Positions 1-11,794 of a stretch of 64,000 bases of DNA are shown one piece after another. Source of the DNA: Pratylenchus scribneri. Its lineage: Eukaryota; Nematoda; Chromadorea; Rhabditida; Pratylenchidae. Position numbers and translations under genes: made by a program. Each line of letters starts with the position of its first letter. Position 1 is the first letter of the stretch. Under the pieces are notes generated by a model. The model was not told the DNA's origin. It ran no database searches and was given only the letters and a program-made list of their open reading frames with translations. The stretch is from contig JAQSEB010000057.1 of assembly GCA_030063045.1 (NCBI GenBank), positions 558,001 to 622,000 on the forward strand. Direction: 5' to 3'.

Positions 1-1780
1 TTAAAGGTTTTATTTTTAATTTTACATAAACCTTGACAAACTATACATTAATCGACGTATCTCGACGAGCTCTATCAAATGATATAAAGTTTAGGCTTTA
101 AGGTCGCAAGCGTCAAAAAGTTATTACAAAAACCGAACGCGATATTTATGTCATGTGATGTGGCGCTACTGGCTAGTAATTGTAAATGGAGATCGATTAT
201 TGGTATTAGAATGGAAGCCAAAACACAATTGGCAGCGGAAGTTGGGTTGAATAGCGGTGGCGGCGGTGTGTAGAACGGAAGTTGTTTGGAAAATGGATTT
301 TTGAATAAATTATTTGGTTCATTTTGGGAATTTGTTGGCAGCGGAAGGGAGGTTGGGAGTGCAGCTGGGCAGACAAAAAATGGAGGTATTCAATATGCAT
401 TCATAAAAGAAAATGGATTTGTGTGGGCCCTGGGCCGTTTTATGGTGTTTGAGAAGTAACCAACAGCAGATGCGGAACAGAATTGGAGGAAAAATATCCC
501 CGGATTAGGGTGGGATATGAACCTCGGATTAGTGAGGATTTCTAGCGACTAATGTATAGTTTATTTTATTTTATAAGCATTACTAAAAAAAAATTAAAAA
601 TAATTGTATTGTTTCCGTTATAGGAACGTGGGAAACGGATTTTTGATTGACCCAATAAATTGATGTGTGCTTACTGCTTATAAATAAATAAATTTCTTTC
701 CTATATTGCTACCAAGCAACTTGAGATTATTTAATCAATTAATTGCCCGGAAAAGTGGGTGGAATTGAAGTATTGAGGAAGTAGAAATTTGTGTTTTCTT
801 TTTTCGTGCTTTACTTTATTTAACCCATTTCCACACTGCCCTTTTTTATTCAACGCTTATTATTCAACGCTTAAAATTTGAATTAAATTGATGAAAAAAT
901 GGAAAAAAAGGAACATATTTTATTCATGCCTCAAGCGTGGATTTTCGAAAAAAAATAATACCTAAATTGCTTTGAAAAAAGTCGCGTCTCTTTCCCAAAA
1001 AAAATAAGTGGGACGCCATGATGACGTAAGAGGACGGAGATGGGGATGAGCATTGAAAAGGCCAGCTAATGTGAGGAGAGGTTATGTTGTGCCGAAGAAG
1101 GGGATTAAATAAGCATCCTTGTATGCTTTCGACGACGGCATTCCGGAGGAAGAAAAGAAGGGCATTTTGGTCCATTAAAATGGTCATATAAAAAAGTTTT
1201 GCTATGACAGACTTTTTGTTGATTTATAAAACTATGCAATATGCATGAAAATCTCGAGAAAACCCCGTGATTTTTTCTGTGGAATGACTGATCCAAAAAA
1301 GGAAAATATTCCCTTCCTTTTTTGCTAGGGGTTTCCCACATTCCTTTAATGTACAAAAAACAATATTTAATCGATTTGGGCAGCAGCAATTAATGTATTT
1401 CAGTTGTTGCCGTCTACTCCGCTCTCCAACTCTTTTAGTTTCAGCTCTCTATAGGAAAATCTGCTGACGGATGATTTGAATTTGGAATGGAATTGTATGA
1501 GAAGGATTAAATAAAATTTTCATTTTTAATACTTTTTCTTCAGTTTTTCTCATCTAAATGCGTATCCTGAAGTTCAATAAGCATTTTTAAAGCTCTGCTG
1601 CTCTGGATTTTAAGAAAATTGTCATGAAATTAAAAATCGAATAAATATTTTAATATGGAAATGGCAATAAAAACACAAATGAAATTCCAATAATTTATTT
1701 AATACAACATATTTAAACAAAGTGAAAACATTTCGAATAAATTATATGCAACAAATAGAGAGTCAATGAAATTTTGTGAA
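1..1780. other. Intergenic, no gene recognised
   Basis: I see no coding structure here. The first ~130 bases resemble one arm of the foldback family found intact at 21996-22416 and 34780-35177: they share the stretch about a sparsely varying 'ATCGACG...CTCGACGAG' core followed by 'tctatcaaatgatataaa'. The rest is AT-rich sequence with short open frames that lack splice context or recognisable protein features. Confidence 0.5.
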
Positions 1781-3099
1781 TTATTTCTGCACATATAGTT
1801 CTTCTTGTTTTGACCACAATCTCTCAATTCCTTCCAAATGACCAAATCCCACAATGCCCACAACGGTCAGAGGTTCAAATGTGACTGAAAATGAGTTAGG
1901 ATAAAAATTGATTTTTAATATTTAATATTTTAACCTCCAATCCTGTAGCTGCCACACAATTTTTCCAGCGTACATCGGTGCAAAATTGTGTGCATCACTT
2001 TGATCATGTGCCTGAATGAAATATTAATTGAATTTAATTAGCACCGGAATTTTTACCTATCTCGTTTAGCCAATTTCTCCGATATTTTCTCATTTCCTTC
2101 ATTCTTGTTGTCCAGAACGTTTAGCGAATTAAATTCTTCGGTGAATTCTACATGAGAATGAGGTAATTCGCCTAGCACCACTCCGGCACATCCTCGCACT
2201 TTTCTGGCCATTTCAAATGCCGCCCGGAATTCACTGTTCTTCTGGCTATTCCAATGATTGAATTTCTTTGTTGCCTGCTTTTTTAATAACCATCCATCAA
2301 TCCATCCAAAATCATCCAATTTCTTGTCAGGATGTTTATACTCAATAAATTTGTGCAAAAATTTATCAAATGATCCATATTCCTTGTCGATTTCTTCATC
2401 CGTGAATGAAATTAAACCTCCAAAATTGATTGCACGTGTTGCGCATAATTCAATGAAAACAATGTCCGGTTGTGTTGCCTGCATCAAATTTTGAACATCC
2501 AAAATACTTTCACTTGTCTATTTAAAATAATAAAGGTGAAGAAATGACAAAAAAATGGTTATTTTTGTTACCCTATGTTGCGTTCCCAGCAAATATAGTC
2601 GGGCTTGGGCGAATGCTTCCTTCCAAAAGACTGGATCAATCGGAATACTTTTGGCCAATGGCACCGGTTCAAAAGGATAGTCCAATATTTTGATTCGCTT
2701 GTATGTCCTAATTGATTTTGGCCCATTCTTCCACTCTTTTGGGTCAAGTCCATCATTAAGTGTTTTAAGCACATTCTCAAGCTCATTTTTGTCAATTTTC
2801 TTGCCGAATGCATAATCCTTGTGAATTATTTTCTGTAAATTTATTCACATTTTTTTAATTTGGTTCGGTCCTCTATTACGCCTCTTCCGGAAGTGAGCAA
2901 TTTTTTGCGGTCATTTGCCGGAATTAGTTCAAGTTTTTGCCAAGGTCTTATCTTACTCATTGCATCTTCTTCCGCTCGAATTATGCAATTCCAATAAAAG
3001 TCGAAATCAGATTTTGATTTGAATTTTGGGAATGTTCCAGTTTCACCTTTTGCTAAATGTTTTTTTCCGATTTAAAGTTAAAAGAAATTAAAATAAACC
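1781..3099 (-). CDS. TraB-domain protein (5' end not resolved)
   Basis: Minus-strand gene. The exons I can join are 3099 down to about 3290 upstream, then 3052-2880, 2832-2572, 2517-2057, 2011-1935 and 1884-1781; all phases agree and the last exon ends in TAA at 1781-1783. The product carries the TraB/TIKI family signature: 'LLGTQHR' near the 2572-2517 junction, 'DIVFIELCATRA' shortly after, and 'VVGIVGFGHLEGI' in the last exon. In the family, the GxxH, E and GxGH motifs form a putative metal or catalytic centre. Human TRABD is cytosolic or mitochondrial-surface, while TIKI proteins are membrane Wnt proteases. I see no signal peptide or C-terminal membrane anchor in the part read, so the TRABD-like branch is more likely. 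The coding frame continues upstream of 3099 to about 3290, where an acceptor-like AG precedes it; the first exon was not found. Confidence is high for the family and moderate for the 5' boundary. Confidence 0.82.
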
Positions 3100-3309
3100 T
3101 GTGCTGTTGATGCGGATGGTAAACTTGAAAAATTCCTTTGAATAATGTAAATGTAAGAAGAATAGATTTTTTGCAATGTTCGTTGAATGATCATCTTGCT
3201 GCTGATTTAATTTGTTTAGGCTATCTAAATAGAGAATTTTTTTAATTTCGTATTCATTCAAATCCAAATCAGTCAAATTCCTAATTTTTAAGCTCTAGGT
3301 TTTGTCATA

Positions 3310-3540
3310 AGTTTTTGCGTATTTCATCGAAAAAGTCGTTAAAACTTTCAATCAAACCAAATTTTGATTTAACATTTAAAAATTTACGTTTTTAAAAGTG
3401 GTTTTAAAGTTTCCCCAACAGAGGCTAAATTTGAAAACATCATTGGGGTTTTTTTAATTCAATCTTTGTAAATTGCCGAAAACTAATTTTAAACGACTTT
3501 TTTAGGCGAAATTCGCCCCGCGGCACCCAGTATCATTTTT
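3310..3540. repeat. Imperfect foldback repeat
   Basis: The left arm at 3316-3345 (around 'tttcatcgaaaaagtcg') is the imperfect reverse complement of 3490-3525 (around 'cgacttttttaggcgaaat'). The spacer is AT-rich. It resembles the short foldback elements elsewhere in the window. It lies just upstream of the TraB gene, so it may sit in that gene's 5' intron or promoter. Confidence 0.45.
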
Positions 3541-4690
3541 GGTTTTTAAATATTTATCGCATTGGCATTTTTTATAAGAAAAGGAGAGAGAAGTTTATAA
3601 AAAGAGAAAAAACATAAGTAAAAGATTAGGGAATTAACAGGGACGAGCAGGGATAGCAGAGTAGTTGTTTTTTCAGCCCAACCCCGACCCCCCAATCCCA
3701 ACCTTCCTATGCACCGACCAATGTTTGAATTTTGGTGAAATTGATGATGAATAGAAGGGTGTGCGGTGTGGGTAAGGGTGTGTGCTTATTATTTGTGGAA
3801 TTTTGGTACCATTCCACACCTATCGAACTCAATCGCATAACGAACAAACGATTGTCCATCCCCCCAAATCGTACAATTCACATTATCCTAAAGCAAAGCC
3901 TATTTTGGTAATAAAAATTAATTAATTTTTATTTTCAGCAAAAGCCAATCAAAAAATATAATTTTACATTGTTTTGATAATTTAAATTGACAACATCTTA
4001 CATCTTCTTCGAGAACTACATCAACATCGCAAAGGTTATTCATACATCATAAATTTATAAAACAAATCGAAATAACATTATTGATTAGAATCAAAAGTAA
4101 GCGGAAAATTTCGTGCGTATAATAAGAAAAAAAAACATTGAAAAATCTCAAGGTCTAAAAATTATAGAATAAAATTCGGGTACTTGGACAGTTAATTTAC
4201 GCAATTAAAAATGAAGGAGGGAGGATACTACTAAGAATTGGAGATAGGGCTAGCAAAAATTTTATGAAGATCTTTGCCAAAAATCTTCGAATGAAATTTC
4301 GGTACTATTGCAGTTTAGGGGCAGGAATTGAAAAAGGATGAGGTGAGGATGATGCATGATGATGATGATGAAGAAGAAGATAATGATGAGTATGATCTTC
4401 TTCATCATCCACATCATTATCTTCTTTTTCTTTATCCTCATCCTTTTTTATTCTAGTTCTAGTCATAAACTGCAATAGAACCAAATCGAATGAAGAGTCA
4501 CCCCTATAATTTTGCAAATTGTGGTTGTGGTTGTAATGCTAAATGGGCAAATTCTGAAAATTATTCGAGGTTTAGAAAAGATTAAAGGAGAAAACTTAAG
4601 GTTTTACAATCCACTCTCGACTCTCCTAAATTATCAATTTTTTGAGCAAAAAAATCATCATTTTTATAAAACGTCTAATTCTCAACACAA
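3541..4690. other. Intergenic with GAT/GAA microsatellite
   Basis: No gene recognised. A (GAT)n/(GAA)n-type microsatellite runs from about 4346 to 4440 and reads as poly-Asp/Glu or poly-His in spurious frames. It separates the divergent TraB and CCDC6-like genes, so the promoters of both should lie here. Confidence 0.4.
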
Positions 4691-4715
4691 ATTTAGCAAA
4701 AAAAAGACAACAAAA
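4690..4715 (+). promoter_or_regulatory. Candidate trans-splice acceptor and 5' leader
   Basis: An 'aaatttag' acceptor ending near 4698 lies about 18 bases before the chosen ATG at 4716. A short leader behind an unpaired acceptor is what spliced-leader trans-splicing would give in nematodes. The same open frame extends upstream to 4512, but that part is low-complexity and I do not consider it coding. This is inference only. Confidence 0.35.
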
Positions 4716-7700
4716 ATGCATTCACCAGCCAATTCGCGCAATTCCCGAATGTCAATGTCACCGTCGCCCCGGCCCTCGCCCCGTCCGTCGCCATCGCCTC
4801 GTGGACTTCGCCATCCATTGCCACCTGCCTCGCCGCGTAACAACAACAATAGCAATTTTCAAATGCTCGAAGAGTTGGCCTCATCTTCATCCAGTTTGGA
4901 CAAGGAACAGTGCGAGAATCCGGACAGCAAAGATTTTTGGGTGAAGAAGTGCCTTGAGCTGGTTGCCGCCAAAAATGCTGCCGATGTTAGTAACGGTTTT
5001 TTTTAATTCATTAGAAAATTTAATATAAATTTTGACAATAAATTAGGTACATAATTCCACTAGGGAATAGTCCCTATTGATCGCCGGACGGTTGGTTGCG
5101 GCCAGTTGGTCGCCGTTTAAAAACTCATCAACGTGTAAACCAAATAGGATGATTTTGGTATCAAATTAAAGAGCAGACTCTTAGCTATTCAGTGATATTA
5201 ATTTTATTTAAATTGGTTCAGAAATGTTAAAGTTATGCTCAAAAAACCATTTAAAACATAATTTACAAGTGATTATCGGAATTCGCAAGGGTTTTTGGGG
5301 CATAATTTCGTCAATCTTGAACCGATTTAAATAAAATTAATATCATTAAATAGCCAATAGTCTGCTCTTTAATTTGATACCAAAATCATCCTAATTGGTT
5401 CACACGTTGGACGTTGATGAGTTGTTAAACGGCGACCAACTGGGCGGCGACCAATCGGCTCGACTACCAACTGGGGCATACTCCTTTTCCCTAATCAAAA
5501 TGCTTAGCCATAAAAGTACTCTATAGGTCTATCCTAGTTCTATGGTTAAATCCACCATGCCCAAATGAGCTTCAGCAGAATTAGACATCAAGGAAATTTA
5601 TTTAGTCTATTTCGACTTTTGAAATCGAATTTATTTAATATTTAATTAATCTTTTATCAAAATTTTGCAGTTGAAAATTGAGCAGCTGAAGCATCGAAAT
5701 GCGGAGTTGGAGCAAGAGAACAAACAAATCCGCGAGTCCAAAGTGCGCATGCAAGTCCGGGTTGAACAAGAGGAGGAATACATCTCCAACATGTGCGGTT
5801 TATTTCATTCATAAAAAATTTTAACATTTAAAAATGATGCGTTTGAGATTTTGAGATGACTAATTTAGGGAATACCATCTTTTATAGAACTAACTTCAAA
5901 TCAAATAAGTAAAAGCTTATTCTAAGGAATGGATAATCTCCGAAATCGGGATCGACCCCAGTTCCCGGGGGACTTATTTATCGGAGGGGCCATCCAAAAA
6001 TTTTAATTAAAACCGAATTTTTGGGGAACGAGGAGGGCGGAGATAATCGTCCAAGTAGCCCCCATCTCCCTATCACACTGGTACACTGGTCCTTCTATCA
6101 CTGATTCCGCCCAGAATTGGCACTGACATTTTATAAGAATTTAGCATAGTAAAGAACATGTTAAAGCTTAATATGGTAAGGACGTAAGCAAAAAAAAATT
6201 TCGAACAAATGAGCTAAAAAATGTTAGGTATTTATGGAGAGTTGGATGTTGGGTAAATTTTTTCCTCAAGAAGGAAAAAGTAAGGGAAAGGGAAGGGTCC
6301 CTCTGTCTCTATGGATGTTAGGGATAGGCGATATGGTTTAGCATTTAGGGTTACCTGAGTTGATTGTATCCCATCATATTTGGAAATCATCCCTGAATGA
6401 CCCCAGGCCCGTCGCCAGGATTTTTTTAGGGTTTTTGGGAGGGTCCCTCGACACTTTTTCCTATTTTTTCTCCTCTTTTTTTTCCAATTTACCCCTATTT
6501 TTCCCGATTTCGGTTTCGGGGGGAGCCCGGGCCCCAAGTCCAAGTTTCACCCCCTGGCGCCGGGCCTGAATGATCCTAACCCTAATACTGATGACCAAAA
6601 TCCAAAAGTGATGACCAAAAGGGGGTGGCACCCTTACTCTTACTTTTTTCTTATTGGGGAAAAGGCATCCAAACCAAACTGCACAAGTACCAATTTTTTA
6701 TTAAATTATTGATGGCTATTTTAAAATAAGTTCTACCAAAATGGCTTTTTCTTAATCCTATTCCTTATTTTGCCATTTCCATTTCTATTTAATTATTTTT
6801 TCTTTCAGGTTGCTCAAACGAATCCAAAAGCTGAAGACGGACAAAGAGCAATTGGCGCTGAAATATGAACAGGAGGAGGAATTTCTGATTAATGGTTGGT
6901 CAAAAAAAATTGGATGGGAAAATAATTCGAATAGAATAAAATGGGAAAATTATCAATTAACCGAAATCAAATAAACTATGGATTTGTCCATTTTAGTAAA
7001 GCAACTCTAACATTTTCCAAATTTGGACCTATCTCAATGGTAAATGTTGACAGTTGGGCTTACCAAAATTAGCATAAATTGTGGGCAAAATTGGGGCCAA
7101 AATTGATGGTTTTTAACAGTCCAAATTACCAAAAGAAAAATATATTTAGTCTTACAAATTAAATTTTTTCAAAATCAATTCTATAAAATTTAACAATTTT
7201 TATATATCCATTATTCCCTCATTTTTGCAGATTTGATGCGAAAGCTGACCCAATTGGAAGGGGAGCGAGACGAGTTGGCATCAAAACTGGGCAAGGACCA
7301 AAGTTTCATTGTGTCGAATTTGTTGCAAAAAATCCGCAAATTGGAGGCCGAAATCCAAAATAATCACAAAGTGAGTGCTCCGGATAATAAAATAAAATTG
7401 GAAAATTAAATCTTTTTTTCCTATCAAAATTTTAATTAAAAGTATAATTAATTTGGTTAAATAAAATATTTCGATTATAAATTATACTAAATAAAAATAT
7501 TGATAATTATTTAAGAACAAAAATTTTAAATTATTTATTTCAGTCTTTGGAGCAATTACGACGCGAAAAAGTGGATTTGGAGAATTCCCTGGAACATGAG
7601 CAGGAATCGTTGTTCAACACACTCGGCAAACGGTATGTTTAGAACAATTTGTAAATTATTAGATGAGATCCAAAATTTCCAATTAATATTAATCTTTTTA

Positions 7701-9490
7701 TTATAATTTTAAATTTTTGAAATTCAATCATCAACCATTCTCATCTCTTAGTAAGCAAATTCCCATGGAAAATATTGACATAATTTATCATAAATTTGGC
7801 CTTAATTTTGCCTAATTGATATTGCCTTAATAAAATGGCCAAGGATATAAAGACAAATTTGGTGTTTTACTCCTGAAAATATTATAGAAAAGAAATTTTT
7901 GAAATTTTAATTTTGAAAATTGAACAAGATAAGAAATTAATTAAGGAAAATTGCTCTTTTCTTTATTTAAATTTTTAAACACAAATTTCCGGATTAATCG
8001 AGTATTAATCGTTTCGAGAAATGAGAATTAAATACTTAATTAGGGAAAATTCCACGATTTAAATTAAATTGATATTTCGAATTATAATTCCAAATTAATT
8101 AAATTCTTATTAAATTTTTCAGAATGGATTTATTGGAGGCGGAAAAGCGACGAATGCAGGGCCGCCTGGACGAATTGGAACAACAAAGTGGTGGGGCAAG
8201 GACAGGCCAAAAACCCGCCGGCGGAGAATCGATGATGACTGCTGGCAGCGGAGGAGGCACCGCACCACTGGTGGGAGGAGGAGGAAAAGATCATCGACCG
8301 AATTTGCCACCGCCGCTTTCAATTGGTAAGAAAATATTTTGGAAATTGGGTTAAATTCCGGAATAATTTAGCAAGGGTATAGGCCGTTAAATTTTAAGAA
8401 ATTTCGAGACTTCTAGACTACCTAATGACTTGAGAATAGGTTAATTCGATTCGGAATGGTCAATTTAGTCTGTGAAATTTAAATTTTAAACCCGAACAAA
8501 AATTGCTAAACCATAACCATAACCGGTTTAAGTTTAAAAAAGGGTTAGAGTTCGTACCTCAAAATGATTTTTGAAATTTCATAGACTAAATTGATCATCC
8601 CGAGTCGAATGAGCCCATTTATGAAACTGTACGAAGTCTAGAAATCCAAATTTCCAAAATGGGCTAATCTGGCATTTAACCAATTTAAAAAACTCGACAT
8701 TTCTAGGTTCTAGGTTTTACCTATAGGGGCAAGAATGGGTTCATTCGATCCGGCATGGTCGATTTAGCCTATGAAATTTCAATTTAAAACCGTTACGAGC
8801 TTATTTTGAAAATTTGAACCATTTACCATTGTTTAAACCCAAACTGGATTTGGTTTACTCTCTTGTCTAAGAGACTTTATTTCGGGTTTGAAATCGAAAT
8901 TTCTTAGATAAAATTGACCAAACCGAGTCGAATGAGCATATTTACAAATCTATGGGAAGTATTGAAGCCGAAATTTCCAAAATTTAACGGCCTAGCATCA
9001 GCTGGTAAATTCCAGAATTTAACAATGAAATTATTAATATTTAAAATGGCGAAAAACATTGAAAATAACGAAAAGATTATAGTGGTTCAGTAGTTTATCC
9101 TAGGCCTCTAGGTTTAATCAATTTTAAATTAGTTTTTAACAAAAAACCATGAAATGTTTTAAATGGTTTAATACCCTTTAATTCTTAACCGAACCCTCGC
9201 AAAAATTTATATACTACTATCGATGCTTATTGACAAGATCTACCAAGTCTCAAATGGATATAGGATCTATAGGTCTTTGACAAACCATTGAACCGCTCTA
9301 ATCTTTTCTCCATTTAAAAAAATATTTTCCATTTAACAATTTCCAATATTTTATAGGTTCATCAAATAGCAGCAACAGTAACATTGGTGGTTCCATAGTG
9401 AATTTGCGCCCACCGCCGACGACCAACAATCAAAATCAGCCATCGGCGCAACAATCGGCTATGGTGGAAGGAGGAGGAGGAAATATTTGA
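4716..9490 (+). CDS. CCDC6: CCDC6-like coiled-coil protein
   Basis: Seven exons join in phase: 4716-4985, 5671-5792, 6809-6894, 7231-7370, 7544-7632, 8123-8325 and 9357-9490, giving 347 codons. The first ~60 residues are Ser/Pro/Arg-rich. Exons 2-6 carry the repeated coiled-coil signature of CCDC6: 'VEQEEEYISNM', 'LALKYEQEEEFLIN', 'LEQLRREKVDLENSLEHEQE' and 'MDLLEAEKRRMQGRLDELE', in the same order as in the human protein. The Pro/Gly/Asn-rich tail is shorter than in the human protein, and I found no exon for the second, more C-terminal coil of the vertebrate form. CCDC6 is a cytosolic/nuclear scaffold linked to checkpoint signalling in vertebrates; the nematode role is unknown. Introns are bloated by repeats: a foldback in intron 1, a MITE in intron 2 and two foldbacks in intron 6. 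The start was chosen at the ATG that follows a possible trans-splice acceptor. The last exon has a near-identical second copy at 12189-12343 with a longer C-terminus, so the true 3' end is ambiguous. Confidence 0.85.
5050..5480. repeat. Foldback element, family A
   Basis: The long imperfect inverted repeat lies in intron 1 of the CCDC6-like gene. The left arm, around 'gtatcaaattaaagagcag' (5159-5177), is mirrored in the right arm around 5365-5390; outer arms carry 'ttggtcgccg' and 'cggcgaccaa'. Related copies lie at about 14225-14830, 20080-20400, 20870-21235 and 39915-40225. There is no coding capacity. It is probably a MITE. Confidence 0.7.
6404..6568. mobile_element. hAT-type MITE with 8-bp target duplication
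   Basis: The element is 165 bp. It starts 'CAGGCCCGTCGCCAGG' and ends in the near-perfect reverse complement of 'CAGGCCCGGCGCCAGG'. It is flanked by AATGACCC (6396-6403) and AATGATCC (6569-6576), an 8-bp duplication with one mismatch. TIRs beginning with CAG plus an 8-bp duplication are typical of hAT elements. It lies in intron 2 of the CCDC6-like gene. Confidence 0.8.
8391..8995. repeat. Two tandem foldback elements, family E
   Basis: Two adjacent foldbacks (about 8391-8690 and 8690-8995) share the arm 'gagtcgaatgagc' and its complement 'tcattcgat..ggaatggtc'. A third copy is at about 17100-17400. They make up most of intron 6 of the CCDC6-like gene. There is no coding capacity. Confidence 0.6.
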
Positions 9491-9825
9491 CACATGAATG
9501 ACACAAACACATAAATAAATTTTTGATATTTTTTTCATCTGTTTTTTTCGCATCACCCGAAATGCGTTTGACTCTGTCTCCCTAAAAATCTTCTCTCGAT
9601 ATTTCCTTTAAATTCACGGACCAAATTTAATTTCACGTGGAATTTTCCTATTATTTTATTTTCATTCTATTTTTTTCGTTTGACGAATTTTAATGTGGAA
9701 AAATTGTATTTATTTTTTGGTAAAATAAAAATATTTTCGATTAAATTTTAAAGATATAAAATATTTATTTGTTATTCTGATTATTTCACATAGACATAGA
9801 GGGAAATTGGAAAACAAGAATTTGT
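8956..9825 (+). repeat. Proximal copy of terminal-exon duplication
   Basis: This segment, covering the end of intron 6, exon 7 and the 3' flank of the CCDC6-like gene, is repeated almost unchanged at about 11795-12690, an offset of about 2832 bases. Intronic and flanking bases match as well as the exon, so the copying is recent or homogenised. The proximal copy lacks 21 bases just before the stop codon. Confidence 0.85.
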
Positions 9826-10023
9826 AATTATTTATAAAAAAATTTTAATATGACTATAATCATACAATAAATTTTGAGCTTTCGTGAAAATGACTTATCT
9901 TATCATGTGAAAAACTTCTATTGTGTGTAATTTTTGTGAAAATTAAAATAATAAAATACTAAATATTTAACTAAAATTTGATAGGAATTGTTGAATTGAT
10001 GATGCCTTAGGGGAATTTTGCCT

Positions 10024-10155
10024 GCCATTTTAATTTTTAAAATACCATTTTGATTTCTTAGTGCCATTTTAATTTTTAAAATACCATTTTGATTTCTTAG
10101 TGCCATTTTAATTTTTAAAATACCATTTTGATTTCTTAGTGCCATTTTAATTTTT
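10024..10155. repeat. 39-bp minisatellite
   Basis: There are three full copies and a partial one of a 39-bp unit beginning 'gccattttaatttttaaaat'. The reverse strand reads as a repetitive open frame, which I treat as an artefact of the tandem structure. Confidence 0.9.
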
Positions 10156-10427
10156 TCCATTTTTTATTTTTTGTGAGAATTTAAGACAAAAATATTTTCT
10201 AATTTAATAATTATATTTTTAAATAATCTTTTCGAATAAATTGTTTTTATAATTTTTAGATTATTATTGTATTTTAAGATTATACAAATTAATTTATGGT
10301 ACGATATACTTAATTAAAAAAATTACATTACAAAAATTCAGCGTTTTCTTTAAAAAATTGGCCTAATCAGACTTTTAAGATTTCTAGTATATAATTTATC
10401 TAAAAAAGAATAAAAAAAATGGCTGTG

Positions 10428-10496
10428 TGGCTTTGCGACTTGAACTTGTGATAATCTTTTTCACGCAGAGCGTAACCAATTGAGCCACACAGCTCC
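10428..10496 (-). other. tRNA-like sequence (probable relic)
   Basis: On the minus strand a 'gctgtgtggctcaattggtt' 5' portion looks like an acceptor stem plus D-arm/A-box, and a 3' end complementary to the first 11 bases closes it. A B-box-like 'gttcaagtc' is present but no proper T-arm forms. It is probably a tRNA pseudogene or a tRNA-derived repeat, not a working tRNA. Confidence 0.35.
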
Positions 10497-11794
10497 ACCA
10501 GCATTTCTTTTCACTTTAACCAATGAAGTAGTAAGGAATGAGCTGCCTTCTCCCTGTGTGCTATGTATTATGTGTATTATATTTCCCATTGCTTTTAATC
10601 GTTTTCTCTGCTCATATAGAATTCCTCATAGATAAACAAGTAGAAGCGCTCGGTCGCCGCGTATTTTTTTTACTATTGTGGGCTTAATTTATACTTTTTT
10701 CTTTCTGTAGAACCAATTTTGGTCTTATTTACGATAGTTCAATAAATTATTTAATTTTTATTATTAAATTTTATGTTTTTCACATTTTGATTGGCGAATT
10801 ACCGAAATTCATATAATGAATTGGAAATTGAGACATTAAAAAATATTCATCTTTGGATTAATTAAATGAAAAAATCATTATTCTTAACATTAATTCATTA
10901 ATTGGAAAAAATTTTTGAATTATTAAAATTAGTTTTTCTTTAACAAAACTCACACGGATACAATCAATTTCAACGCGTATAGAAAGAAAGGGTTGTGAAG
11001 AATTTGAGTGAGGCAAATTTTGGTGGCAATTTGGTTCTATCTGATTTTTAATCATAATAACGATGCTTTATTTAAAATAATTTTAATTTTCGCTTTAATT
11101 TGTCTAAAAATTACGCTTATTGGCCTTAAGATAATTCCGCCTTATTTTTTTTAATAAATTGCGCTTATTTGGCCTCAAAATAATTCCGCCTATTTGGAAA
11201 GGCTTCCATTTCTGTCAATAATTCAGCCTTCCTTCCCTATGCCTTTTCTGCAACCCTCTCATAGCTATCCTTCTTTTTCTGATTGTCGCTTTCTTACTTA
11301 TTTCCCTTCTCTGACATGTCTGCCATTTGGAATGTGTGAAAAGGCAGCCAACTATTTCGCTTATTCTCTTTTTAACTCACGAATGTTGCTACCCAATTGG
11401 TAAATGAAAATTATTGGTTTTTTTCATGAAGTAACCTCAAATCTATATATATGAATTTTTTTTGTGACGTCACTGGGCAATGATTAGAAGCAAACTGAAC
11501 ATCCTTGCGACAGTTCTGTCTTGAATTGTAACAAAGGAGTGAGACAGTAATAAATCCATGTTGAGATGATTAATCTTCTGAGCCCAATTTTTTTGCCATA
11601 TTAATATTATTATTGTTATTTATAATATTTTTTGCATTTACCCCCTTCCTTAAGGCGCCCCCTACTTTTTCCCTTTCTCCCCCTGATTTTGCGCCCCCTA
11701 CACCAAAACCCCCCATTTTGCGCGCGCTCCTCCCCCGGGACAGTCCCACCCCATGCCGACGTAATTTAGTTATCTATATTTTATATGGAAGTTT

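Noticed and set aside
4512..4715. Upstream extension of the CCDC6-like first exon
   Set aside because: Low-complexity, no similarity, and a better start follows a possible trans-splice acceptor at 4698.
9918..10160. Minus-strand frame with repeated 'KMALRNQNGILKI'
   Set aside because: Produced by a 39-bp tandem repeat, a multiple of 3, so it stays open by chance.
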